DNA from: Dentipellis sp. KUC8613
Lineage: Eukaryota > Basidiomycota > Agaricomycetes > Russulales > Hericiaceae
Direction of reading: 5' to 3'
DNA length: 64,000 bases
Assembly (NCBI GenBank): GCA_002286715.1
Contig: NSJX01000001.1
Location: 125,835-189,834 of the forward strand
Below the pieces are notes generated by a model. That model did no database searches and was not told the origin of the DNA. It saw nothing but the letters and a program-made list of their open reading frames with translations. Of this stretch, positions 47,301-59,400 are shown piece by piece. Numbering within the stretch: the stretch's first letter is position 1; every line of letters starts with the position of its first letter. The translations under genes and the position numbers were made by a program.

Positions 47301-48379
47301 TTCGCCCCCGCCTTGCCCTTGGCCTTACCCTTCGCCAGGGGCTCCTCATCGGACGACTCACGACCCGACAGCTCCGAGAGCGCGTCGAGGTCGATCTCAT
47401 GGCCCGCCTCGAGCGCGAGCTGGTGCTCAATGGCGGCGGCCGCACGCGCCGCGGCCGTCTGCGGCACACCAGACGGCCCCGCGCCGCCCGCGCCCTCCTC
47501 GAAGAGGTCGCGCGCGCTGCGGATGGACTCGCGTATCGCCGCGTCGAGCATGAGCTCGTCCGCGTCCGCGTCGTCATCAACCTCCACCACATCGTCATCA
47601 TCATCGACGACTGTAGACCCGCGCCTGCGGTTCTGCGCGCGCCCACGGGCCCTCTTGGGTGCCGGCGCGGGCGTGGTGTCCTCCTCGGAGTCGAGGACCT
47701 CGTCCTCCGAGTCGGCGCCCTCGTCCTCGTAGTCGGACGCGCTCTCGCTTGACTCGTCGAGCACCTCCGTGCCTGCGCCGCCGTCCGCATCCGCGCTCTC
47801 GTCGTATTCGAGACCCGCTTCCGAGTCGGGCACGATTTCGTCGCTATCCAACTCCCAGGGCGTCGCAGGTGTCCTAGGCGTAGCAGCACCGCTGCGCGTG
47901 CGTCCTCTGGGAGTCGCATACGCAGATGCCGGGGCCTTTCCTTTGCCCTTATTCTTCGGAGTCGCCTTGACTACATCCTAGTGCACGCAAGCCCCGTCAG
48001 CGCTCTCGCTCGCTCGCTCGATCACTTGCAAATCACAGCACACCTTCGTCTTGGACGTGATCTCCACATACGCTCTATTCTCAACGACGCGCCTCTTGTT
48101 CGCGCCCGCGCCACTGCGCACGTCGCGGTCGGGCGCTTCTTCTTCGTCGCTGCTCGCCGCAGCCCTCTTCTTGCCCGCTGCGGTGCGCGTCCTTGTGCTC
48201 TTGCCCTTGCCCTTGCCACTCGCGAGCGCCGGCAGCTCGTCCTGATCGCCCACGCTCGTCGCCGGGGAGGCATTCTGCGACGTCTGCTTGCTGTCGGACG
48301 CACCGAAGAGCGTCGAGTGGAGCGTGGTGGGCGTCGACGCGGCCGTATCAGCCGTGGCAGCTCTACGCGTCCTGACCAT
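44374..48379 (-). CDS. RAD16: Rad16-type SNF2/RING DNA repair ATPase
   Basis: Many exons on the minus strand, start [15 protein letters not shown] at 48379 and end [12 protein letters not shown] at 44374. An N-terminal region of roughly 330 residues is very acidic (runs of D and E near 47560-47620) and Lys-rich, without fold signals. The helicase part has DEMGMGKTIQ (Walker A), [30 protein letters not shown] (Walker B), [20 protein letters not shown] and, at the end, [19 protein letters not shown] and [16 protein letters not shown]3HC4 RING finger is inserted between the ATPase lobes ([18 protein letters not shown] to CPVCH), exactly as in Rad16. In yeast Rad16 with Rad7 forms the global-genome nucleotide excision repair complex with ubiquitin-ligase activity. 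No RAD7 candidate is in the window. Confidence 0.93.
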
Positions 48380-49567
48380 CTTTCTCTTGTGTTCTTCTCT
48401 CTTGCTGTTGAACGTTGAGTGTTGAGTATTGAATTTGTTCTGTGTTGATGTTGCTCGGACTCACACAGGCAGCACTGCCGCCGTCAGGAGGTTTGAGGAG
48501 GACAAAAGACAGGACGACGCGACAAAACAAGGAGAGTGACCGTGACTAATTAGTGGACGCGACCGCGAGTGTGACTGCCACCGGGCGGCGCCGGCCGAGA
48601 CTCCGCCGCTCCGCCGCGCCACAATCGCGCCAGCACACGCCACCGTGACTGCCAGACCGACTTCGGACGCGTTACAGTCTGTAATAAGTACACTTACGGT
48701 TCACTTGCCTGCCACGGCCACGGCCAGTACTTCTAGCTCAGTGACTGTGAGCACGGGGACTCGCACAGATCAGCTGCCGCACAAGCTCGTCCGATTTGCA
48801 ATTGCGCGCCATCCCCGGCCCACTCTATGAGCCTATCGATAAGTCGCATCTCGCTTCATTCAGCTGCCTTCCAAGGCCAGGCGTCTGCGCCGACCATTCT
48901 CCCTTGACATGCACATTCGCACAGCTCGGCGGTCGAAGGTCGAGGGTCGGTCGGCGCCTGCGCGGCTCCCAGACGTGCCGGCGGGCAGTGCCAGTGCCAA
49001 GTGCTACGGCCAGAGCAGTAAGTAATCCCAATGGCGACTTATTATACTTATCGCACGCCGCATCTGCATCTGACGGAGCATCGAGCATCTGACGGAGCAC
49101 GCGTCTCCGACACACGAGCGTGCCCTGGCTGGCGCATGCCGTTCGCGCCTCGAGGCACCTCCAGATGAACGCCCGAGGGCTCGCTATATAAGGCCTTGCG
49201 CGACTGCCCACCGACTCCGCTTCAACTCGCAGCGGGCCCTGGACTTGCCTTTCGCGTGCGGCGCGTCGCAAATTTTCCGACAATCAGAGGTCCTCGATGT
49301 AATGCAGATGCCGATATGCCATAATGGTACAACCCTGTGATCTGTAGAGAACGCAGGGCAAAGACAGACGCCGAAGATACGCGGCGGCGCCGAAACGTGT
49401 AGGCAAGAAAAAGGAAAATGGCAAGTGAGACAGAGAAAGCACAGCGGGGCAGCAGAAAAAAAAGACGAGAGAAATATTAGTGAAAGAAACCGACACCAGG
49501 CCCAGACAAACCGATCGCAAGCGAGACGCAGAGTGTCCGACTGCCGATTGAGCACCGGCACGCGCAT
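48380..49567. other. Intergenic stretch without a recognisable gene
   Basis: About 1.2 kb. It includes the RAD16 promoter next to 48380 and the 3' flank of the WW-protein gene next to 49567. Small open frames (for example 49184-49567 minus, hydrophobic and Phe/Leu-rich) lack family signals. Confidence 0.5.
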
Positions 49568-50545
49568 TTACCAGCCCCCGTCGTCGAACCCGCCGTCGAA
49601 GCCTCCGCCGCCACCATAGTCGTCCTGGCGGCCATTGTCATACCCTGCGGAGCCGCGCGTGAGAGCGCGTCCAAATGGACATACCCGAGCCGGGCGCAGC
49701 ACGCATGCACGCACCTGCATCATATGCCTCCTCCCTCTCGTGGTCTTCGTGATCTTCAAACGCATTCGCGATCAGCCCGCCCGCAAGCAGCCCTCCGCCG
49801 CCAATAAGCGCCGCCGTCCCGAGCCCGACGCCGCTCCGCTTCGGCTGTGCCGCCGCCACGGGGGGCGCCGACTGCGCATAGTACGCTGCCGTGTGCCCTG
49901 CGCGTCAGCCGCGCCTCGTTCCGTCCAAAGACGCCTGCACGCACCTGGCTGGGGCGGCGGCGCCTGCTGCCACCCGCCCTGCGGGGGGCCATAGTTCTGC
50001 GGCGCATATCCCCCCTGGGGCGGGTACGCCCCGCCCTGCGGCGCACCGCCGTACTGGTATTGCGGGCCGCCGCCATACTGCCCGCCCTGGTACCCGCCGC
50101 CGCCGGCGTACTGGCTGGGGGGCGGCGACTGCTGGTATCCCCCTTGATAGCCGCCACCGCCGCCGCCGTAGGCCGGCTGGCTGTTGAAGTTGCGCGTGGG
50201 TGGCGAGCTCGGCGGGGGTGCGTACCCGCCTCCGACGGGCGGCGGCGGGGGGCCGGGCGGGGGCCCTAGCGGGTGCTCCCAGGACGAGCGCGGGGGGCTG
50301 GTGCGGGTATCGACGTAGTACCTGCGCGGCGGTCTGCGTTTGCATTGTGTGCGGGGCAGCGGGGAGCGGAACGGGTGACTCACCACTGACGATAGCTGGC
50401 GAGGCGATATCGGTGATCAGGGCGGGCGGGGCGGGCACGGACGGAGCACGCACCGGTCATCGTAGCGGGCGACCCAGCCGTTGGGGAGCTCGCGTCTATC
50501 GGGGTTGACGGGCGGCGGGGCGTTGTAGGGCGGAGGTTGGGACAT
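49568..50545 (-). CDS. WW-domain, Gly/Tyr/Gln-rich protein
   Basis: Five exons on the minus strand, start MSQPPPYNAPPPVNPDRR at 50545 and end DDGGW at 49568. A WW domain spans the first three exons: LPNGWVARYDDR, then a 12-base micro-exon (50395-50384, encoding about YRQW), then YYVDTRTSPPRSSWEHP, with both signature tryptophans and the YY pair. A low-complexity middle of GGY, PPQ and YGG repeats follows, then a hydrophobic Gly-rich stretch (LGTAALIGGGGLLAGGLIAN) like a glycine zipper or a membrane-associated segment, then an acidic DHEDHEREE part. WW domains bind proline-rich peptides. Fungal proteins of this layout are common but of unclear function; the specific role is unknown. Confidence 0.85.
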
Positions 50546-50929
50546 GGGGAATCGATAGAAGGAGGAGTTGAAGAGAGTATGACTTATATAACCGTTTAGA
50601 GCCTCGCACTCAGCTTTCTCTGCCATTGGCCTACGCAGCCTCCCCGTCCGGCCGGGGGGCCCGGCTATCCCGGCTCCCGTTCAGAAACACTGCTTCATCT
50701 TGCCTTCCATATAATGGCCTCGGAGAAACCTCACAAAACATCCATTCGACGCACACTACAGGCGCTATTACAGTACGTAGACTAGAACTAATCTCGGCCC
50801 AAACGGCCATGCATCCAAGAAACGTAACCACCCACCACCCCCCCGTCCTAGGACCCTCTTCATCGGAACGTGTATCAGTAACGCGCAGCCAGCACACTGC
50901 GTCATCGCAAGCGGCAGTGCTTGCGGCAT
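50546..50929. other. Short intergenic stretch
   Basis: About 380 bp between the WW-protein start and the stop of the HMG gene, both on the minus strand. A TATATAA-like sequence at 50584-50590 (plus strand ACTTATATAACC) is close upstream of the WW-protein start codon. No gene is seen. Confidence 0.5.
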
Positions 50930-51924
50930 TTAGGCCTTGACCTTTTTGGACTTCTTCTTGGACGGCTCGGGCGACGGAGCCTTCTTCGACTTGGACGTCG
51001 GCTTTGCGGCCGGCTCCTCGTCGTCCTCGGACTCGTCGCTGTCCTCCTCGTCTTCGGACGCGGAGCTCACAGACTCGAGGGAGGGCGCGCGCAGGGCGGC
51101 AGCAACCTGCGACGCCGTCAGCATCTCTTCACCGCGGCGAACGGGCTGGCACTTACGGGCTCAGACTCCGGTGTCGCAGGCTCTTCGACGGGGGGAGAAG
51201 ACGTAGAAGCCTCGGCTTCGACCTCAGCGGCGGCAGCAGAAGCCGCCTCGGCCTCAGCTTCGCCGTCGGCCTTGACATTCGCGTCATAGACGGCCTTTTC
51301 CTTCATGTACTTGTCCTTTGCGGCGGCCTGCTTGGCTTCATAGACCTATGTCCCCGCATGAGCCTCCTAAAAATACCTGAGCACACAACCGCATACGCAC
51401 CTCGCGGTCCTCATGGGACATCGCGGTCCACTCCTGCGAGATGCGGCCGAGGAGCTCGGACTGGGTCATCTGCGGGTACTTGCTCTTGAGCGCGGCGCGG
51501 ACCTCGTTCTGGAAGTAGAGGTACGACGAGGGCGGGCGGCGGGGCGCATTGGGGTCGCGCGGGGCCTTCTTCGTCACGCGACGCTTCTTGGGGCCGTCCG
51601 CGGGCGTGTCGGCCTCGTCGCCCTTGCGCTTGCGGCCCTTGGCGGCCGGGGTCGCCGCCGCCGCCGCCGCGGGCTCGCCGAACTTGGCGTTGGTGAGCGT
51701 GAAGGGCCCCGCGGCGCCGTTGAGCGTGAGCGGCGTGCCGCCGAGCATCTGCACGAACTGGTCCGCGATGCCGGCGCACTCGCGCATGGCGCCAGCGACG
51801 GCGCCGAGGCTGCCGATGAGCTGCGGGGCGCGGTGAGCGGGGGCGCGCGGGCACGCGACACGGCGGGACGCACCTGCTGCTTGCGCAGCTCAAGCTGGGC
51901 AGCGTCGGGTTTGCTGTCAGACAT
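50930..51924 (-). CDS. HMG-box chromatin protein
   Basis: Four exons on the minus strand from MSDSKPDAAQLELRKQQ (51924) to KKKSKKVKA (50930). A basic linker (GRKRKGDEADTPADGPKKRR) precedes a single HMG box: APRDPNAPRRPPSSYLYFQ, NEVRAALKSKYPQMTQSEL and GRISQEWTAMSHEDRE, ending with AKDKYMKEKAVYDANVKAD. The C-terminus alternates acidic and basic stretches. The HMG box is of the Nhp6/HMGB type, which bends DNA without sequence choice, but the N-terminal extension of roughly 100 residues makes it different from the 90-100 residue Nhp6 proteins. It is likely a nuclear architectural factor; specific partner unknown. Confidence 0.9.
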
Positions 51925-52574
51925 TTTTGAGAGAGGTGAGGAGGGGGGACGCGACGCGACGCGAAGGAAGAACTTTGTAAGGAAGTAAGGTGGGCGTTGA
52001 AGGGGGCTTCAAGCGGGCGATAAGAAATTTGTTGCGGGCTATTTGTAGCACTAAGGATTAGGTTCAAGCCACGTTATTGGTGATTGAATAAATTAGTGCA
52101 ACTGTCTTACGCGCGCCCCTATTGTGGATCGGTGCACAATGCAATGCTGACGCAGGACGGCCATTGGCACAATTGTCTGTGCGACGAGCACCGGCACTTG
52201 GAAGACGGTTCGGACAGGGCAAAAGGCAAAGAAGAGACGCTGCCAACACAGGCGAGCATCACGCTGCAAGGCAAGCCGCTGCTCCGGTGACCTGCCCGGG
52301 CTGGCCGGGGCTGGCCGGCCGGGAGTTGAAGCGGCGCACGAAGCGGAGCGGGAGCGTATTAGGGCGGCGTCGGTGTGCCTCGACGGCGCAACCGACGAGT
52401 AGCACACAATACGCCCGGCAATCCTGAGACCGCACCGTTGTCGAGTTCCCGCTGTCGACGACCCCACCGTGTCCCCCTCTCTTTCTTGCTGCAGTACAAT
52501 AAGCTGTTTTTGTTGTTGCCAGCTGCCCAGCGGCTAAGTGCGCGTCGCAGAAGAAAAAAACAGTCTCGAGACGA
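51925..52574. promoter_or_regulatory. Divergent promoter between the HMG-box and PNUTS-like genes
   Basis: About 650 bp separates two divergent start codons. GC-rich palindromic CCGGGCTGGCCGG-type sequence lies near 52297-52322. No RNA gene is seen. Confidence 0.4.
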
Positions 52575-55500
52575 ATGGACATATACGCCAGTGCTACCGC
52601 TGCGTGGCTGCAACAGCAGCAGCAGCAGCAGCAACACCAACAGCAGCAGCCATCCCAGCAGCCCATCCACAACGACCCCCATGCGTCTCTCCAGCGTCCC
52701 CTCTCGTCCGACTGGAAGGATCCATCATCCTCATCTTCTGCCACCACCACTCCCACCCCCTCTGCGACTCCCATCGATCTGAGCGATTTTGGGCTCGGCG
52801 ACTTGTCAGGTGAGCACCGCATCCCGTCCATGTGCTCTGCCGCACGCTGACTTCACCCTCTAGCGCCGTCCTCCTCTGCACTCGCGAACCCCTCCTTCTT
52901 CCCGTTCACCAACCAGTTTTACCTCCCAAACCTCTCGTCGCCCTACAATGCCATGAGCTATGTCAACGGGTCGTGGCCTAACTCACAAGGCAGCGTGCCG
53001 CTCTCCAATTACTCGACGCTCAATGGCGCGACCACCTCCAACGCGCCCTCCCAACAGCAGCAACAGCCGGCGCAACAGGCTGTTATCGAGTGCGTCCATC
53101 CATCGTTTTCTCCAGAGCCTGCGGCCTGATACTCTCCCAGTCCCGCGTTGACCACGATCAACAACTCTTCATCCCAATCGTACTCTCCCCCTAATATTCC
53201 GTCGCATTCACCCCCTCTCTCATCCCAGCAATCACTGTCGCAATACCCATATTCACATCTGCAACCATCCAATTTATCTATTCCATATTCAATTTCGTAC
53301 CAGCCTACACAACAGCAGCAGCAACAGCAGCAGCAGTCACAACAGCAGCAACAACAACATCAGCAGCAGCAGCAACAGTATCAAAGTTCGTTCTCCCCGT
53401 ATGCTCTGCAGTCTCCAACACCGCCTGCTATGACGATCAGCCCAACCACGTTTTATGGTACGAATCCGCAGACGCCCGCCGCCCCGTCGGCGGCGGCGGT
53501 GGCCCAAGCGCAGGCACGGCGGAAGCAGTTTCTGGCCGGGCTCGCGACGCAGCTGGGCTCGGCGAATTTCACGGGTGGCGCGGGGCGCGTGCGGGATCTA
53601 GTGACACTGATTGCAGACTATGGAATAACGGAGGTGGATGCGGCTACACGGCAGGAAATCTTGACGAAAGTGCGAGACACGTCCACCCACCAGTATTTCC
53701 GGGCATGGTCAGAAAACAACACGGCGCTCGAGATCATGCGCGAGTGGCTCAAGACGGCGGTGGCGAGCGACGACAATCCGTATATAGAAAACATTATGCC
53801 CATTCTCCACGTAAGTTTCCCACGCCTATCCATCGATGGTCCCGCGCTTATTCCGGACAGATCGCGGACCGTCTCCCGTTCACTTACCAGACCCTGGCAA
53901 ACTCCAAGTTAGGCAAGATCATCCGCAAGCTCGTAAAGGATGCCACCCTCCCTGGTGAGTCTCTGCGTACGATACCGCCCTCAGGGCCCCTAAGTTCGCT
54001 GTACACCACGTGTGATAATAAATCTGACTGCCGTCCAGCGGTCAAGGACATGGCCTCTCAGTTAGAGAAAAAATGGCGCGATATGTTCTTACCAGTCGAG
54101 CCCATGCATGTCGACGAGGACTCACAGGGTGGGTCATGCCAGTTTATTACACCACGCGCGAAAGCGAATAACCCCTGCTCTTGCCTAGATGGGAAGCGCA
54201 GAAAGCGCAAGTCCTCAGACCCGCCTCCCAAAGCCGCGCCACCCGCCAAGAAAGCCGCCCTTGCCCCCGCCTCGTCCTCCAAGCCTGGTGCGGTCAAGAG
54301 GGAAATTAAGCCTGTCCCTGCTGCGGCAAAGGTGAAAGACTCCAAGTCTGACTCGTCCTTTTTCTCCGCGCCCAAGCCGAAACCGAAGTTGCCTAGCTTC
54401 AAGAAGTCGCCTGCGCCTCCGGTAAAGAAGGAGCCCGATCCTAATGTCGCGCAGCCGTCGTCCATCAATCCATTCCAGGAGGCACTGAAGGACATGGCCA
54501 AGGCGCGCAAAGCGTCGCCCGTGGTCGTGCCTACGCCTCCGCCACCGCGCGCGTCAGGCAGCACGCCCCCGCTCTCTGCCGGACTCACGAAAACCGGGAA
54601 GAAGCGAAAGACGGTGACGTGGGCGGCGGATGGCCAGCTCGAGCAGGTGAAGTTCATCGACCGCGCGGTGTACGACGACGACCCCGTAGATGTCAGCCTC
54701 TCTCCCTCTCTCCGCCAGATGTACTGTACGATTAATTACGTGTACGGGCTGCTATTTCCAGGGAATGCACACATCGCACAATCTGCGCGACCTCGACAGG
54801 GACGAGGGCGCGGCGCTGCACGCCCACCTCTTCGAAGAGCTGATCGACTGGTCAGAGCCTCTTTGTAAGCCCGCCCGCCCCATCATCCCATCCATACCCA
54901 CGCTCACCCCTTCGTGTCCCACGCACGCGCCTTCCCACAGCCCTCGCCTTCCCGCCCGACGCCGAGCCGCGCCCGCGCGGCGAGGACAGCCAGGAGAAGG
55001 TCACGCAGGAGCAGCGCGAGCAGACCGCGCTCGGCGCGCTGTATCTCGCACAAATCCCCGACACGCCCGGCGAGCCCGCGGCGCAGCTGCCGCCGGAGCA
55101 GGTCGACGAGCACGTCCGCCTGATGCTCACCGGGCCGGAGGTCGACGCGCTCTTCTGGCAGCAGCAGCCCGCCGAGCAGCCCGGCGCCGCGCCCGTGTCC
55201 GTGTCCGACCTCGTCGGCCAGCTCGCCGCGCCCGCCGCCGCCGTGCCCGACCCCGCCGCGCTGCTCGCGCAGGTCGCGTCGCTCGGCAACGTGAACATCC
55301 CGCCCGAGCAGCTGCAGCAGCTCGCGAGCATGTTCGCGCAGCAGCAGCCGTTCGGCGCCGGGCTCGGCGTCGCCGGAGCGGTGCCGCCGGCCGGCCCGTC
55401 GGACGGCATGTATGATGCGGAACAACAACAACAGCAGCAGCAGCAGCAGCACGGCTGGGGCGACGCGTCGTATGCGGACGGCCCTGGCCGCGAGCGGCGG

Positions 55501-55747
55501 TGGGGCGAGGGCAGCCAGGGGTGGCGAGGGGGTGCGGGCGGGCGCGGGCGCGGGCGTGGGGGGCGCGGGCGGGGCGACGGGTTTAGACAGAGTAGATCGC
55601 GCGTCGCTTGCTCGTTCTTTGCGCAGGGAAGGCGAGCATGCGTTTATTCATCCCTCTGTGCGGGGGCGGAGACTGATACGCCGTTTTGCGAATCACAGAT
55701 GCAAGTACGGAGACCAGTGCGATTTCAGCCATGATCCGCAGTATTGA
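52575..55747 (+). CDS. PNUTS-like PP1 regulatory subunit
   Basis: About eight exons on the plus strand. The N-terminal third is Gln/Ser-rich with CAG/CAA runs (near 52611-52655 and 53308-53378). A TFIIS N-terminal helical domain follows (ALEIMREWLKTAVA, IMPILHIADRLPFTYQTL, SKLGKIIRKLVKDATL, MASQLEKKWRDMF). Then come a Lys/Pro-rich linker and the PP1-docking motif TVTW in KKRKTVTWAADGQLEQVKFI (54611-54622), strongly like the TVTW site of animal PNUTS. A Gln/Ala-rich part and an RGG-like stretch lead to a C-terminal CCCH finger (CSFFAQGRCKYGDQCDFSH). This domain order is that of PNUTS (PPP1R10; fission yeast Ppn1), which brings PP1 to RNA polymerase II in termination. The last intron (55632-55698) uses a GC donor. 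Confidence 0.88.
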
Positions 55748-56454
55748 GCAGGCAGGGGCAGGGCCAGGGGCGGGTGTGGGTGGTGGGCAGGTGGATATGG
55801 ACCGTGTGGGCAGGCATCGGCGGCGGATACCTCATTCAATCTATTATTTCTCGAGCAGCTTCAGCTTCATTAATCCATGCACTTCGACGTCCGCTGGGGC
55901 TGGACGCCTGTTTGGAGCATTGCCGGGCATATGTCGGCGCCGCATTGGCGTGTCCCGGAAATGCAATTCAGATATATCGATAATCTTCGCCCTTGCGCAT
56001 GCGAGGGCATGTGTCCACCGTGCACTCACTCTATTTGACTTTTGGCAGGTGCATTGACCCTGAGATTTGCATTCAACAGATACAGCGGTGTGTGTGTGTC
56101 TCGGCGGATTCATTTAACTTCGGCGCACATGCATATGGGTACGGTCCGCAACAACATGAACAGCGACGCTCCTTCCATCTCCGGGTGCACGGTAGTACGT
56201 AATCGACGCATTATTCCAAGGTCGTAAGGTCATGAACAGGACGATCTGCAGAAGTACATATGGTATCAGATCTAGAAGATATAAATGAGCGAATACGAGG
56301 GTATAAATGTTAACAGAAATCTCTCCAGTATAAGTACGGTGCGACGACATGACAGACAGCGATGCGAGGGGCCCAGGACCAAGAGACAGAGTACGTATGT
56401 GGTATGTGCAGGTGCAGGTGCGTGTGGTGTGCAGAGGCGGGTAAGATATCGATA
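55748..56454. other. Intergenic stretch between convergent genes
   Basis: About 700 bp of 3' flanks. Simple TGTGTG/GCGTGTGG stretches occur. No gene or RNA is recognised. Confidence 0.5.
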
Positions 56455-59400
56455 TCACGACAGCGCACGCGTAGGATCCAGTTTCGATGTCCATGATTGC
56501 AGCTCCTTGAGACTCGGCGCGGCGAGCGCATGCGAGTTGGATGCCGTGAAGAGCGTAAACGTGTATTGTTTCTGTGGCGCGCCTGTCAGTCTCGCGTCGC
56601 TTCCGACGACGTAAAGCGCATGGTACGCACCCCAAGCAGTGTTTCCATCTCGGGGTTGCTTTCGACGTTGACGCCATTCAGGCTGATGACGCTCACTTCT
56701 TCTAGCTCGTTCGAGTGCTTGTACACATGCAGATAAGGCCTGGGCAACGAATCAGCGTCCGCCGCATACAATGGCATAGAACGACCCACCGTCGAAGCAC
56801 GAACCACCGCCGCTCCCATACGTCTTGGCTCGCGTCCAAGAGTATCATGAGGTGGCCCTTCTTCGTGGGCACGTCACTAGAAGCCGCCGCCGACGTGAGA
56901 ACATGGAAACCGTCAAAGGACGCCAAAAATACGCACCTGCGCGGGACGAGCTTCGTGGTCGAGATCAGCTGCAGCGGCTCCCCACTCTCCCTGTCGTCCT
57001 TCCCTGCCGACTTGACCGACTCCTCAGTCTCGCTCGGGTCCTGACTAAGGACGATCTCGCCACGGTGCCCGAACTTCTTCTGCCACAGCTCCAGCGACCG
57101 CTGCAGCACTTCCTCGGATCCCCAGACGGCCGTGCCGGACTGCGGCGTGTGCGCGCCATATGGCGTCGTAGCAAGAATAACGCGCACGGCGCGCACGTCC
57201 GCCGCCCTGCTCTCCATGGTGACCAGCTTCGAATAGTCCTCGACGATGGAGATCCCGCGCGGCTTCCACGTGCCGAGCGACTCCTCGCCCCGCACGTACT
57301 TCTCCGACGTGTCGAGCCGCCAGAGGTCCTTCGGCGAGCGCGTCAGCGGCGGCGAGAGACGCACATGGAACACGTTGCTCGTCTTGTTGAGTATCCGCGT
57401 CGAGCTGAGCATCGCAAGGATCTTCGACGGCGGGCGCGCGTCGCGCGTCTGCATCGACACGGCCATGTCCATCGAGAAGTGGACGGGGTCGCTGCAGCTC
57501 TCGACCGCGACGGACCACGTCACCTGAAGCAGCACGCGCTGCGCGGACGGCGTGACGCGGTTCAGCAGGAGCGAGTTGTGCACGCTCGAGTCCCACAGCG
57601 CCTCGCACGAGAGGAAGCCCGAGCCGTCCGGCCTGAACTCGTTCGTCTGCTCCGCCTGGAGCGCGAGCGTCACGAGCGGCTTGGACGACGACTCGTGCAC
57701 GCGGCCCTTGCCGTCGAGCAGGCGGATGTTGCCCACGCGCACGCGCACGACCTCCGTCCACGGCAGCTGGCGCCCCGAGTTCGACGTGACGGTGAGCACG
57801 AGCCGGCGCTGGAGGCCCTGGTGCAGGCTGAACGCGCCCGGGTCGAGGTTGCCCTGCGAGAGCACGGGCACGGGGATGTACTGCCCCTCGGGGCCGAGCT
57901 CGCGGATCTGCAGCCAGGCGACGACGTCGTGCGACTGCTCCATCACGAAGTCGGTCTCGGAGCGGCGCATGGGCTGCGGGGTGCTCGGCGGCTGGCTGGT
58001 TGACCTGGTCTCGGAGGCCGGGGTGCCTGATCGGGTGGGGAAGTACGCCTTGTGCTCGCGCATCTCGTCCCAGCGCTCCATACGCTCGAGGTATTGCGGC
58101 CGGAGGGACGCGAAGAACTCGATCGGGGCGTAGCCTTGCTTCATGTGCGTTAGCACCTTTGATGTGGCCACGATAGAGAAGCTGCGCCGGAACTTGAGTT
58201 CCGACGGCGTGGAGGACTCGAGGTCGACGGATGAGGAATGGTAGATCTCTTCTGATTTGAGGCTAACGCCTACGAATGAGGAAAGGCGGACTTGCAAGTG
58301 TATCGCGGAGAAGTCGTGTGCGGAAAGACCCTTGACAGAGTCGACGGTGAGGAAGAAGCTGAGTTTGCTTCCGGCGGGCAGCGTATTCGGCACAGGAGAG
58401 GACGACCGCGTCGAGGCAGTCGACCCGGAAGCATGATGCTTCAAGACCACATTGACCAGCTTGATGTCCACCCGACACGAGCCAATCGCCTCTGCGGTGT
58501 ACCGACAGAAAATGGGAGCTGTAGACGTTGAGGACAGCCTCCGCGACAGAGGAGCCAAAGAGACGAGGGCATTGCCTATAAAGGAGAACTCCGGTGGCGG
58601 CGAGTTGTAGAACGGCTCCTCAGACGAGAAATGCTGCGAGTACATCGGGCGATCTATAAACGTCGTCAGATTGCGCATCCGCTGCACCTGCTGCTGCAGG
58701 CGGTCCAGCGACCACACATAGATCGCCTTGTGCCGCTTGTCGAGCACCTTCACCGCCACCGACGGCTGCGTGGCGGACGCGAGGACCGGATCCGCGACGT
58801 CCCCAAACTCGTCGAGCCCGGCAATGGTATTGACGGACGAGGTGGGCGCAGCAAGTGAGCCGCCGGAAGCGACGGTAAAGTTGTACGTGACGTCCTTCCC
58901 GAGCTCCCTGCTGATCACATTCGCCTCCTTGACGAGGACCGCGTTGGACAGCACGATCTCCGCCATCGAGAAGCTGCGGTGCGCGCGCCACTTGTCCAGC
59001 ACCTTCCGTATAAGCCTCAGCTGCCGCGCCGTGTAGATGACCGGCTCGAACGGCTCGACCTCCAGCTCCGTCTCGCCCCTCGCCCGCGCATCGAGCAGCC
59101 GCTTCATCTGCATCTGCACGATCTTGAGCTGGTGCTGCATGTGGTCCTTCTCCTCCTTCAGGTCCTCCGCCTCCGTCGACTCCGAGATGGCCTGCAACCG
59201 GTTCTCGAATTCTTGTCGCTGATTCTCGAGCTGGCTCTGCACGTCCTTGAGACCATCAACATCAGGGCTTCCATGGCTCGGCCCCGCATCGACACTAGTA
59301 TCATCCGTGAGGTCGCTGGAAAACGGCCGCCCAGACTCGCTCCACACATCGTCCGCCTGGCTGAGGCTGCTCTCGGGGCGCGGCTTCTGGTTATGATCGC

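Noticed and set aside
56285..56614. 109-residue plus-strand frame after the kinesin gene
   Set aside because: No domain, located in the 3' flanks of two convergent genes and partly antisense to the PH-domain exon.
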